From Stenogyne calaminthoides (lineage: Eukaryota; Streptophyta; Magnoliopsida; Lamiales; Lamiaceae), in contig JBBCBC010000012.1 of assembly GCA_037126765.1 (NCBI GenBank), forward strand, positions 248,001-312,000: a stretch of DNA of 64,000 nt, given 5' to 3'. Position numbers and translations under genes: made by a program. Under the pieces are notes generated by a model. That model had not been told where the DNA came from. It ran no database searches and saw nothing but the letters and a program-made list of their open reading frames with translations. Positions 32,901 through 42,518 of the stretch are shown in pieces; within the stretch, counting starts at the first letter, position 1; every line of letters starts with the position of its first letter.

Positions 32901-34039
32901 TATTAAGACTTTGGAAAAATAATATGAATATATCACATAATATAAACAAGTGTGATTCCTATTGAAGTTTATAGGAATAGACAAGCATGATTTCTGCAAT
33001 TTTGTGATTCATATCATATATTGCATTATAAATATTACTGCTATTTGTAGAAAAAGAATAATCTTATAGGTTTATTCTTTGAAATAGAGATGGGGACATA
33101 AATCTTGAGGAATAATTTTGATCAATGGAATTAACATTAATTTAAATTGATGTATAGGTAACACGTTTCAAGTGCGGTGGAATTAGTGTGGGAATTGGAA
33201 ATCAACACAACATAGTAGATGGATCCTCGGGCCTCCATTTCGTCAACTCATGGGCCCGAATGGCTCGGGGCCTTGACATCACAACCCTACCCTTTGTCGA
33301 CCGGACTCTCGTTCGGGCCCGTGACCCGCCCTGCCCGCAATTCAAGCACATCGAATACGAACCCTACGTACCCGATTCCCAAAAATTGAAAACACCCCCC
33401 GAATCCATCATTTTCATGTTTAAGCTAACACGTGATCAGTTAACCACCCTCAAGTCCATGTCCAATGAGGACGGAAACAAAATCTCGTACACCTCGTACG
33501 AGATGCTGACCACACACATCTGGCGATGCGTGTGCAAGACACGTGGCCTCTCCGAGGACCACACCACCAAACTTTACATCGCCACGGATGGCCGTTCCCG
33601 CCTCCGGCCCCCGCTCCCACAAGGGTATTTAGGGAATGTGATTTTCACGACCACGGTCATCGCCTTCTCGGGCAACCTACAATCCAAGCCAGTGTCGTAC
33701 GGCGCCAGTAAAATTCACGACGCGTTGTCACACATGGACGACAACTACTTGAAATCGGCTCTCGATTTTTTGGAACTACAACCCGATTTTAAAGCCCTAG
33801 TTCGAGGTGCACACACTTATAGAAACCCTAATCTTGGGGTAACGAGCTGGGCTAGGTTACCGATCTACGATGCCGATTTCGGGTGGGGTAGGCCTATCTT
33901 TATGGGACCGGTTTGGATCCCCTATGAAGGACTATGTTATGTGTTGGGTAGTCCAACCAATGATGGGAGTGTCTCCATTGCAATTTCTCTTCAAAAAGAG
34001 CACATGAATCTCTTCGAGAAGCTTCTTTATCAGATTTGA
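29974..34039 (+). CDS. HCT: HCT-like BAHD hydroxycinnamoyltransferase, two exons, exon 1 frameshifted
   Basis: Exon 1 (29974-30359) begins MKVTVTESTLVAPAAATPSV, then LWNSNLDLVMSSTHMNSVYF. After two frame changes (about 30147 and 30180) it continues GRLEIDCNAEGVLFVAAESD and LDDLGDFAP to LAQ. Exon 2 (33158-34039) begins VTRFKCGG and is fully open. It has the BAHD HxxxD motif as HNIVDG and the DFGWG motif in YDADFGWGRPIFMGP. The family moves hydroxycinnamoyl groups from CoA to shikimate or quinate, for lignin or chlorogenate. Intron 30360-33157 is 2.8 kb with an unusual GTCCGT donor and TATAG acceptor. The shifts are not in long homopolymers, so exon 1 may be truly broken. Quinate- or other-acceptor relatives cannot be excluded. 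Confidence 0.85.
30361..30413 (+). repeat. 27-bp tandem duplication at the HCT intron start
   Basis: TCCGTTTTGTTTAGGCTTGC plus GTGT occurs at 30361 and 30388. It starts one base after the exon 1 end and so duplicates most of the 5' splice region. Confidence 0.9.
30466..30490. repeat. Perfect 8-bp inverted repeat around CACGTGCACG
   Basis: TTGCACCA (30466-30473) and TGGTGCAA (30483-30490) flank CGTGCACGT, itself nearly palindromic and containing a CACGTG G-box core. It lies in the HCT intron. Confidence 0.85.
31325..32095. repeat. Two diverged copies of one repeat in the HCT intron
   Basis: 31340-31510 and 31960-32095 share ordered motifs (GCATTTATAATGCATTTTAAA-like, ATGCAATT, TATTAATAATTGCACAGTTC-like). 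The first copy ends at a hairpin, TGCGCTAT (31510-31517) with ATAGCGCA (31524-31531). A Stowaway element separates the copies. Confidence 0.55.
31583..31786. mobile_element. Stowaway-like MITE in the HCT intron, 204 bp
   Basis: The left end CTCCCTCAGTTCCATAATAA...CGTGCAC and the right end, inverted as CTCTCTTCGTCCCGGGATAACGTGCA, are flanked by TA (31581-31582, 31787-31788). Confidence 0.8.
32096..33157. other. HCT intron remainder, AT-rich, possible minus-strand Helitron 3' end
   Basis: On the minus strand GGCCTAACACGCGGACACTAAACTAG-like sequence ends in CTAG at 32223-32220 followed by T, as a Helitron 3' end would. The hairpin is poor and no convincing 5' end (TCTTATATATA at about 32575) can be confirmed. 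Nothing else is recognised. Confidence 0.3.
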
Positions 34040-34409
34040 TGAATTGTAACTACTTTTCTTTTATACCCCTGGCTTATTTCTGCAGTGTGTGAGCGAGATT
34101 TTGTTATTTCATTTCATGAGCTTTTATCTAATCAAATTTGTTTTTAAATATTCTTTGTGCCTTGTCCCTTTGGGAACATAATGCAGGAAATAGGGATGAA
34201 TTTTTGTGAATTATATAACCGTGGCATTTTTTTATGTTCCATTTAAGGTTTTGTTATATACATGCGTTGGTAAGTATATATATTCTTTAGTGAAATTAAT
34301 CAACAAAGTTAAAACTTTAAATAGCGAAATTTATGATGCGAAAATGAAATAAGAATCTAAAAAAGAAAAATTTAAACAAGAAGTCAAGAACGTAATCTAA
34401 AACATACAA

Positions 34410-34832
34410 CACTACAAGAAATTAAATAATCGACTAAAATTTTTTTTAACGAAAATAATTCAATCTTTAAAAAGTGAGAATTGTCTACGACTTGTCTAGA
34501 TTTTTAATAGATAAATAAATTATTTACGAATAAATTATCTACACGTTTGTGATTTTTGTCGGCAAATAAATTACTTACATAAATAATTCTTTAGAATAAT
34601 TTACATTTTCGTAGACAATTATATTTGTAGTTTAAAAATGACTTACAAATAAATTTACCTATAAATTATATTTTCATAAACAAATTGTTTGTAAATGATC
34701 TAATAATTAAATATGTCTATATAATAAAAAAAAATTGTAGATAAATTGTATGCAATTTTCACCATCTAAAGGCGAAATTCGTTGAAAATTCTGTAGACAG
34801 GAAAAGTAGACAAGCCGTGGGCAATTTGTGTG
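34410..34832 (+). mobile_element. Possible CACTA-type non-autonomous element
   Basis: CACTACAAGAAATT at 34410 is the canonical CACTA terminus. GTAGACAA/TTGTCTAC-type subterminal repeats recur inside (34488, 34610, 34795, 34808). The right end is not clean: GTGTGATG at about 34827 is only a weak match to TTGTAGTG. It sits 3' of the HCT-like gene. Confidence 0.4.
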
Positions 34833-35001
34833 ATGATAACTTGTCATCATATCAATATTAATGAAAATCATTATTTGCCGATCATATATTATTTATTAAT
34901 TATGTATCTTATTTTCAACGAGTTTCATCCTTAGATATTTTATAATGAAAACGAATATGAGTTTTATCTTAGTAAAGTTAATCAGATTCAATTCACTTTC
35001 C

Positions 35002-35009
35002 TATAAATA
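35002..35009 (+). promoter_or_regulatory. TATA box of the AGP-peptide gene
   Basis: TATAAATA, 318 bp before the ATG at 35328, implying a leader of roughly 290 bases (an intron in it was not ruled out). Confidence 0.55.
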
Positions 35010-35327
35010 GGAGCTTTCTCTATAGTTAACAATTTTTATTTTTTTTTGTGCCAAATTTGTAGAAACATTGATTTTTTCTCACACATTAGGTAAAAACACA
35101 CATGGAACCACAACATCAAAAACAGCAGAAAAACACGCTTTTCCATTAATTTCCCCTAACAATCCACCACACATTTACTTGGCATTTTCCTTTGACAGTT
35201 TGAAATTATTATCATTCAATTCATTCCTCTCTCTCTGCGTCTAGACCCGTCTCTAAGAAGGACTAATTGCACAGAGAAGAGGAAAAAATAAAAATAAAAA
35301 CTAATTAAACAAAACACCATAGAGAAA

Positions 35328-35561
35328 ATGGCTATTAATTGCAAGGCTTATTCATTCCACATATTTGCCACATTTGCTCTAATTTTGGCAGTTATCACGC
35401 CCGCCGTCCGTGGTCATGGAAATGACGCTTTTGCCCCTGCCTCGACCCCGACAAGCGATGGGACCGCAATCGACCGGGGCATTGCGTACTGCCTGATGTG
35501 TTGGCTTTGGTGCTCACGTACATTATTCACATTTTTTACGCCCCATTTAATTAGTATTTGA
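35328..35561 (+). CDS. AGP-peptide (arabinogalactan peptide), frameshifted in the GPI signal
   Basis: The N-terminus is a signal peptide (HIFATFALILAVITPAVRG). It is followed by a short AP-rich core APASTPTSDGTAIDRGIAY, which matches plant AGP-peptides such as AGP16/20/22. These tiny secreted proteins keep about 10-12 residues after processing, carry hydroxyproline-linked arabinogalactan and are held at the plasma membrane by a GPI anchor. The expected hydrophobic tail LALVLTYIIHIFYAPFN is encoded in another frame (ending TAG at 35554). A single-base change near 35495-35500 therefore replaces the tail with CWLWCSRTLFTFF. With it the anchor signal would be lost, unless this is a consensus error. 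Confidence 0.75.
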   Translation: MAINCKAYSFHIFATFALILAVITPAVRGHGNDAFAPASTPTSDGTAIDRGIAYCLMCWLWCSRTLFTFFTPHLISI

Positions 35562-35897
35562 AATTAATTAGATGGGTAGTATAGTCATTTTACGTCTTTA
35601 GGGGTTGCTAGTTTTTTCGATTTGATCGACGGTTACTAATTAGGCCGATGATATTATGTTAGACCAACAAAGTTAGATGATTTTTTTTTTCTGTGCAATG
35701 TCGCGCTGTATTCTTTAGTATACGAAGCCAATTTGAGGTAATATTATGATGTTACATGTGATTGATTAATATATTAATTATTATTTTAGAATCTTGTTCT
35801 TGACTTTTTCTTTTTTTTTTTTTTATCATATTTTAATTTGGATGTTAGTCCAACTAGAATCACGTCTGGAGTTTTGTTTTTTATGGATGATTTGTCA

Positions 35898-36135
35898 TTA
35901 TATATATGGACAAAGTATAGGGTGAAAATAAAAGTTTTACCGGTGGCTGGTTAAGGAAGTGTATTTATATTCTTAGGAAAGATAACTTTTTTTTATAAAA
36001 GGGTGTGATTTTTTTATTATAAATGGTATTCTTCATAAAAAGTGAAGAGTGTGACTTTTATATTACAACGAGAGGGTATCGTAGTGATAATGAAAGGGTG
36101 TGATTTATATACTAACCTAAAGTATGTTATTATAA
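35898..36135 (+). repeat. Dispersed repeat, copy 1 (GGACAAAGTATAGGG...)
   Basis: It shares ordered motifs with the inverse of 60185-60440: GACAAAGTATAG, AAGAGTGTGACTTTTATATT-like, ACAACGAGAGGGT, GTGATAATGAAAGGGTGTGA-like. Probably a non-autonomous transposon of unknown family. Confidence 0.6.
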
Positions 36136-36427
36136 AATAAATAAAAAAAAAAAAATTAACGGTGAATAAGTTTTTGTTATAAAGATACCAACTCATATAT
36201 ATGTGCGTGAACTACATTTAACCGATGTTCAATTCTAACATGCACTTTTGGTTTTATTATAATTAATTACAAAGTGGGTCTCATATTATACATTCAAATG
36301 TATATAAATGTACCGTTGTGACAATGATTAGCAAATCAACGGTGAATTGGTGATTGAGAGAACTTATATATATATACAAAAGATAGAACAAACTCCACAA
36401 TTAATGGGAGGAATACAAGGAAAGAAT
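36136..36427. other. Intergenic DNA up to the LINE 3' end
   Basis: AT-rich with a TATATATATA run at 36366. No gene. GGTGAATTGGTGATTGA and GGGAGGAAT here reappear at 38918 and 38968. Confidence 0.5.
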
Positions 36428-36479
36428 TTTTTTTTTGACGAGAAGCAAAGAAACCTTACAAAACAACAGCAGGCTCACG

Positions 36480-36890
36480 CCGTGCGTCATCGAGAATTAA
36501 CCGATTACATGAGAATGGGACTTCACCTATTCAAATCTGCAGAAACTTACGAGATGACCCAAAGTGAGCTAGAGAATGGGCAACCTTGTTCGCATCGCTC
36601 CTGTTAAAGATAAACCCGATGCACTGAACATTGTCTGCCATGCTCCGGATATCATCGACAATCACCATAGCATAAGAAACAACTTCGCTCGACCCCTGAA
36701 TATCCTTGATCAATTGTTCCGAATCCGATTCAACCACCATACCAACAATGTCGTGATCAGCACATGCTTGCAGACCAAAACACATGGCGAGGGCTTCACG
36801 CCATTGTCTTTGTCAACAAACGGAAGACCGATTTTAAACTTGCCAACACCACGCGTGACTCGATCATCGAACGACTAAACTAAAACCAAA
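36480..36890 (-). pseudogene. LINE ORF2 C-terminal RNase H domain
   Basis: The minus-strand reading WREALAMCFGLQACADHDIV, then MVVESDSEQLIKDIQ and NKVAHSLAHFGSS, matches the plant LINE RNase H (RVT_3) domain. It keeps the active-site Glu (E of EALA) and Asp (in ESDSEQL) and the final N-x-x-AH-x-LA motif. It would degrade RNA in RNA-DNA hybrids. The frame is open from 36785 to 36531; upstream residues are in another frame. Confidence 0.8.
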
Positions 36891-36943
36891 ACCCAGTGAA
36901 CTATCCTCAGAGACCGCAAAGATCGACCGAGTTAAGATCCCTA

Positions 36944-38976
36944 AAGGATCTATGTTATGGAGGAGAAGTCCAACCAATGATGGGATGGGAAACTCGATTT
37001 CTTTCGGCGGGACCCTGGAGGAGCAAATTTTTGAAGTCCCCATGTAGATGAATACCCCTGGCGATTTCTGCAGTGTGGGAGGGGATCTTATTTCATTTCA
37101 AAGACTAATCAAATTTGTTTTTAAATATTCTTTTTACAGATGGGGAACATAATCAGGAAAAGCAAAAACCTCAATTCCATAACCGAGGCAGGTTTTTTAT
37201 GTTCCATTTAAGGTTTTGTTATAAACATGCGTTGGTAAGTATATATATTCTTTAGTGAAATTAATCCGGATGGGTTAAAACTTTAAATCGCGAAAGAATG
37301 ACGGAAAGCAGGGAATCTAAAAAGAAAGGATATAAAAAGAGTCAAGAACGTAATCTAAAACATACAACATACAAGAAATAAATATCGGGTCCACTAAAAT
37401 TTTCCCAACGAAAAGAGATTCTGATTAGTAGCCAACGAATCCGAACACGTGCTCCACAGGAAATGACAGATTTTTGGAGGGATTGAATGTGCAAATAAAT
37501 TTTTTTTTCCACATTTCGGGTCATTATATTTGGTCGTTTAAAAAGATTTACAAATAAATTCTACCTATAAATTATAGGAGAAGGATGTTTGTAGGTAATG
37601 TGGTAATTAAATATGTCTATATATTTCCGGGATTGCGTGTTCTTCCAAATGATTTTATCCATCTAAAGGTCTTGAAAATTCTGTTGACAGGGGAATAAGC
37701 ATAATTTTTTGATGCGTCATCATCAAACAATATTCGGACCATCATTATTTGCCTTCCAAGATGGACCAAGATGGTTTATGAGATCTCCAACACTCCGAAT
37801 CTTGGTCGACCGATTGAAAACGAATATGAGTTTTTCTTTCGTCCATCAGACCCATTTATCGAGAGAAACATGAGATCGATTCCGGAACCAACCCGTAAAT
37901 TTGTAGCCTTATTTTTTATCAACCAATTAGGTAAAAGCCTTTAATACATTCTCCAGGAAAACAACTTTTGGGTTGGAACCCAACCTTTGCATTATCCACA
38001 TCACTCCTCGGGAAATATCGAGCCTTGAGGATTCTTACCACCATAGATTGAGGTTGGTGAAGAATACGCCAATACTACTTTGCCAGGAAAAAAAAGATAA
38101 AAAAAAAACAAATTAAAGAGTTCCATAGAGAAAATGGCTATTAACCCCAACCCCCGATCTTTGATTTGCTCTAATCACTTTCGCCGCCGTCCGTGGTCTT
38201 GGAATTGGGTTTTTGCTCCACCCCTTTGCCCCCCAAAAGAAAAAGATGACCGGGGCATTTTCAATTGTCTCATAAACCTTTGGTGTGAGGAACATGAAAT
38301 TTTTTCATAGCATATGTTGGGATGGATTGAACCACGACCTTGAGCAAAATCTCCCTCCCCACTTTAGTAATGAATGCCTCTTACTAATTAAGACAACTCA
38401 ACATGTTCGATCAACAAATGTGGATGATTTTTTTTTTCTTTGCAATGTCGCGCTGTATTCTTTAATTAGAGCCAATTTAGGTAATATTATGATACATGTG
38501 ATTGAGTATTGATCGAACATTTTTAGCCCCCCATTTGAGACTTTTTCTTGTTTTTTTTTTTCTCTCATCTTAAGCGACACATTCCAAGTAGAATCACCAC
38601 AAGTTTTGTTTTTTTCAAGATTGATATATATATGAATGAAAGCCTCTTCATAAATCCTGATGATTTCCTTAACTTTTGTTACCTATAATTGAGTAGCCCG
38701 AAAGAAAAGGATACTATCGTCCTCAAAAGAAGAGATGCAAGACAGAAGGAGCAAGCCTTGCAACATTTATATTCCCCATCATCTAAAAAAAAAATAAAAA
38801 ATTTCTTTGGATTAGTGATGAGAAACATGAAATGAATAAAAAGGTAAGGGACTTTTGGGGATCAATTACAAAAGCGGAGACATTCAAATGAGATGGAGGA
38901 AGCAAATCCGGTGAATTGGTGATTGAAGGACATATATTGACAAGGATAGAACAAACACAACTTGTGGGAGGAATAA
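36944..38976. other. Interleaved block: LINE ORF2 (minus) mixed with a copy of 33929-36404 (plus)
   Basis: Minus-strand LINE motifs occur in correct order and spacing: APSVLHLFF/DDSILFFRA (38757-38695), VKEIIRIYEEA (38675-38642), VVQSIPTYAM (38335-38306), FFFWGAKGW (about 38250-38220), VGDLINHLGPSW (37797-37755), DKIIWKNTQ (37663-37640) and VEHVF (about 37455). On plus, exact blocks from the HCT 3' end through the AGP-peptide gene occur in order, for example GTTCCATTTAAGGTTTTGTT at 37201 (original 34237), CATAGAGAAAATGGCTATTA at 38126 (35319) and GCAATGTCGCGCTGTATTCT at 38442 (35696). The two sources alternate every 10-60 bases. Confidence 0.8.
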
Positions 38977-39456
38977 TCGAAGAACCAAATTGACCCATCT
39001 CTCGTTAAACCCGAGCTTAAGGCACATATTTTCAAGGAACTCCCATTCGACTCTGTCGTAAGCTTTACTAAGATCCAGTTTCAGCCCAGCCACCCCTCTT
39101 TTCCCTTTCTTCTTCTTTTTCATGGCGTGGAAAACCTCGAACGCTATCATAGCATTGTCTGTGATCAACCTGTTAGGGATAAAAGCACTTTGCACAGGAG
39201 AGCCAAGCATGTTTTTCACTCGATTCGCAATAACCTTTGTAATGACACGAAAAATGACGTTACAAAGGCTAATCGGTCTATAATCCTTAGCACTCTTAGG
39301 GGGATTTGACTTTGGGGATGAGAACAATGAAAGTGTGGTTAAGAGACGAAGGGTCCACATTAACATTAAGGATACTAAGACAAGTGGAAACAAAAGACGG
39401 CTCAACAGTAGACCAGAACTTATGAAAGAAAAGAGGAGGCATACCGTCGGGGCCAA
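38977..39456 (-). pseudogene. LINE reverse transcriptase, N-terminal half
   Basis: The minus frame contains DYRPISLCNVIFRVITKVIA, QSAFIPNRLITDNAMIAFEV and KLDLSKAYDRVEWEFLENMC. These are LINE RT blocks, with the first catalytic Asp in LDLSKAYDRVEW. The clean reading stops after GFNERWVNLVLR at about 38998, where the interleaved block starts. The FADD-equivalent is found inside that block. Confidence 0.85.
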
Positions 39457-39526
39457 GTGCCTTTGCCGGATGCATCTGCTTCAGGGCTTGTTTGATCTCT
39501 CCCGTAGTGTAGGGCTGTGTAAGCCT

Positions 39527-40839
39527 CTAGTTCATCTTTCCAGAAACTTTTGGTTCAACAACCTCAAGAACCCGATGCATATTGGAATGACTGACTGATG
39601 CGAAAAGGTCCGTATAGTACTCGATCAGAACCCTCCCAACCTCCTCATCCCCAACTGCCCAGCCCCCGTCCTCCTTCTTGAGCCTATGAATGGTGTTTCT
39701 TTTTTTACGGTGGGATGTTTTTCGGTGGAAGAATGGTGTGTTTATATCCCCCTCTTTGAGCCAAAGAGCTCTTGATCTCTGGAACCACATAATCTCTTCA
39801 TTGTTCAGAAGATCGCCACCTCAGCCTCAAGGTTGTGAAGAGACTTTTCCACCACACGGTCATGTGATCTCGTTTGAAGAATTTGGATCTTTTTTCGAAC
39901 TTCAGCAATGTTCTTCTTTATGTTACCAAAAGCCAGCTTATCCCAATGCTTGAGTTTCTCCCCGCAGACCATGGTTTTTTGCCCAAAGGGTGCCGAGAGA
40001 CCCTCCTCGTTCCAACCAGTTTTCATGATCTCTATGCATTGCCGATGCTCCAACCACATTTTTTTGAATCTAAATGGTCGGTCTCTCCCCCAAGTGTTCC
40101 CCCTATCCTCACTCAGGGGTCTTTCATTGAACACTATAACTAGTGGCGCGTGATCCGATTTAATCCGAGGACGATGATGGACAATGTGGGTGGGGAACTT
40201 TATTCTCCAGTCTGCTGTTGCCAAGGCTCTATCCAGCCTCACTTGAATATTCTCATTCCCAATTCGACCATTGGACCATGTGAATTTGTGATCCCGGAAA
40301 CCCAAGTCTTGGAGGTCGGGAAGGGTTGCAATGTCCCGAAATTCACTCATCTAGGCATTTCTCCGAGTAAGCCCCCCCTGCTTTTCCATGGACCACATGA
40401 TCTCATTAAAATCCCTCGTACAGAGCCAGGGGGTGCTTGGTTCATGCCTGATGGCCCTCAACATCCTGCACATTTTGAAACGCTCCGTCCGCTTCGGCCA
40501 ATCATAAGGGCCAGAGAAGTGCCACTTGGTATTGCTGCCCTCAATACTGTCGTCAAAAGATATATGGTTCCGTGAGAACGACTTGAGTGAGAGAGTGAAT
40601 GGGTCTCTCTAGAGCACACAAAGACCCCCTCTTCTAATTTTTCCATCTCCCTCACAATCAACAAGGAAGCACCCCTCGAAATGGAGGGCCCGAGAATTAA
40701 TCTGTATCATTTGGGTACATAGCAGTTTTGTTTCCATGAGGAAAACTATACCCGGATTTTCCTCATGCAGAAGCTTCTTCAACACCCGAATTGTCGCTTG
40801 GTTCCCAATCCCGTGACACTTCCAGCTCAAGGCAATCAT
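39527..40839 (-). pseudogene. LINE endonuclease domain and linker, three frames
   Basis: The start (40839-40609) reads ALSWKCHGIGNQATIRVLKK and IVFLMETKL, the N-terminus of the LINE apurinic/apyrimidinic-type endonuclease, with the metal-binding Glu in METKL. The C-terminus (40350-39805) reads FRDHKFTWSN, RLDRALATADW and IKSDHAPLVIVF, including the catalytic SDH. The linker WLKEGDINTPFFHRKTSHRK (39790-39527) follows. The enzyme nicks the target for target-primed reverse transcription. Frame breaks lie between 40609 and 40350 and near 39800. Confidence 0.85.
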
Positions 40840-41995
40840 TGATCATGGCGGGGCTGATCCACAGCTGCCGCCGGAAGGTTCATAATCTCCTCCAAGTTCT
40901 GTTCCACTTCTATGTTTCCCTTTTTTGCAAAGTGGGTACATGGCTCTCCAATTGCTTTTCTTTTCTTAAGAGTCGGTTTGGTGGTATTTGTGGTTTTGGT
41001 GGTTTTTGTACTTGGGGACTCATAGTATATGGTTGTTGGGGTACGGAGTGTTGGTTTGGGCCCTGTGTTTGTTAATGGGGGATTCTGTTTTGATTGGGTG
41101 TGATGTGGCAGGTGGGTTACTTGGTGGCTGTGTGGAGTTGAAATTTGGTTAATTGGTGGTTTAATTCCATGATTATTTATGTATGTGTGTGGGTGCATAT
41201 TTTGGGAGAGGTGGGGCTAGGTTTTCGGTTTTTGGGATGAGGGGTTTTTGGTTATTTATGGAGGCTAATGGGGTCCGAGTGGGGGTTATGGCGATGTTGG
41301 CGTGGGACGATGAGGGTAATTTGGTGTGGATGGTTTGGTCAGTGTGTGTTGAAGTTTTGGCTTGGTGGTTGTGTAGTATGAGGTATGGTGTTGTTTCATT
41401 ACATAGGTTGATCAAGTCCGAAGTAGGAGTTAATGGCTTGTATTGACTGAAGACCTGGTTGGTGGTTGGGTTCTGGTTGAGAATTAATGATCGACCACCA
41501 CTTTTTGTTTTAAACATAAGATCATTATCCTCTCCTTCCCCATATCCTTCATTGGTTTTGTATTCACTCATTTTCTCATCTCCCATACGTTCCTCCATTT
41601 TCACATTATCACCAACTATCACCTTCCCAAAAGAGCTACAAATCTCATCAATCCCCTGTTGTTTAGTGGTTTTATTACCTTCCTCTGAGATCCCCACCTC
41701 GCCATTATCCAGCTCCTCCAAATCTCCAGATAGAGTTTTCCTGGTTTTTTCCAGCAGCTATCTCCGGGCCGGGCAGGGAGCCCGCTTTTCTTTGGGCGTA
41801 ACAGTTGAGACCGAGGCTTTTTTTTGTTAGAGAGGCCTTCATCCATTCTCCTAAAGGCAACTCCTCCTCCTGCAGGGAAAGAAGAACACTGTCTTCCTCA
41901 ACCAGGGCGCACTCCCGTCCCATATGGACAAGTTTTCCACATATAAAGCAGAATGAGAGAAGTCGTTCATACTTTATGGGGAAGTTGGTTCATTA
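40836..41995 (-). pseudogene. LINE ORF1 C-terminal part with CCHC zinc knuckle
   Basis: Near 41960-41915 the minus strand encodes FCFICGKLVHMGRECALV, a C-x2-C-x4-H-x4-C knuckle typical of plant L1 ORF1 after the DUF4283 region. Downstream frames (41721-41173, 41198-40836) are low-complexity, rich in Thr, Asn, Pro and His, as ORF1 tails are. The N-terminal RNA-binding part is missing. ORF1 binds LINE RNA. Confidence 0.65.
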
Positions 41996-42129
41996 TTAGA
42001 CCTGGCCACTAATTTATGGTCAAAATAATCATCCCCCGTCCCATATGGCCAAGTTTCCCACAAAAAGAATTAAATACAAAATATATGGTCAAAATAAATC
42101 TCAAGCACTAATTTATCATATTACCCTCC
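41996..42129. other. Junction with Stowaway-like fragment
   Basis: CCCCCGTCCCATATGGCCAAG at 42031 resembles a Stowaway end. It is also close to the LINE knuckle sequence CGTCCCATATGGACAAG at 41917, 115 bp earlier. TTTATGGTCAAAATAA repeats twice. No gene. Confidence 0.35.
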
Positions 42130-42515
42130 GTCAAGTGCTGATTGGGATGAAGGCACATGCAAAGCTTGGATCGTAGAAATTCAAAAGACGGACGAGGGAT
42201 GTTCTTGGTGAAGATATCGGCTAGCTGCAAATCAGAAGGAATAAATCACTTGGTCAACTTCCAAGATGTCACAAGCTCACATACAAAGTGATAATCAAGA
42301 TCAATGTGCTTAGCCCGTTTGTGGGCAACATGATTTTTACTGAGGAAGATAACACTCTTGTTATCACACAGAAGAGTGGGACGAGATGATGGTAGAGCAC
42401 GAAGCGCTCGAAGAAGATTCATCACCCAAACGAGCTCGGCCGAAGCATTGGCCATAACCCTATATTCCGATTCACAACTAGATCGAACAAATGTAGGCTA
42501 TTTCTTGGTACTCCA
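42130..42515 (-). pseudogene. Copia RNase H fragment interrupted by element B
   Basis: The minus strand encodes ANASAELVWVMNLLRALRAL, LLCDNKSVIFLSKNHVAHKR and AKHIDLDYHFVCEL, then (in the next frame, to about 42130) LQLADIFTKNIPRPSFEFLR. This is the classic copia RNase H with the catalytic Asp of CDNKS. Sequence upstream (42460-42515) still shows SWSTKK-type residues across a shift. Element B starts at 42519, so this copy is the older one. Confidence 0.8.
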
Positions 42516-42518
42516 AGA

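Larger units (their letters stand above)
36428..41995 (-). mobile_element. L1-type LINE, ORF1 and ORF2, with an anomalous interleaved middle
   Basis: Minus strand, right to left: an ORF1 zinc knuckle (about 41915-41960), ORF1 tail, apurinic-type endonuclease (40839-39805), reverse transcriptase (39456-38998 and on), thumb, zf-RVT and RNase H (36890-36480). It ends in an A run (plus-strand T10 at 36428-36437). Spacing between ordered ORF2 motifs fits a full-length plant L1. ORF1 is 5' truncated. The 36944-38976 part is mixed with a copy of nearby host sequence. Confidence 0.85.

Noticed and set aside
36944..37080. Second HCT 3' end
   Set aside because: Only short blocks match 33929-34090 and the frame is unreadable; part of the interleaved interval.
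38113..38295. Second AGP-peptide gene (ATGGCTATTA at about 38133)
   Set aside because: The similarity is limited to blocks within the interleaved interval and no signal peptide or AP core is readable. The minus strand there reads as LINE.
41183..41446. Trp/Gly/Val-rich plus frame
   Set aside because: Shadow of the Thr/Asn/Pro-rich LINE ORF1 tail on minus.
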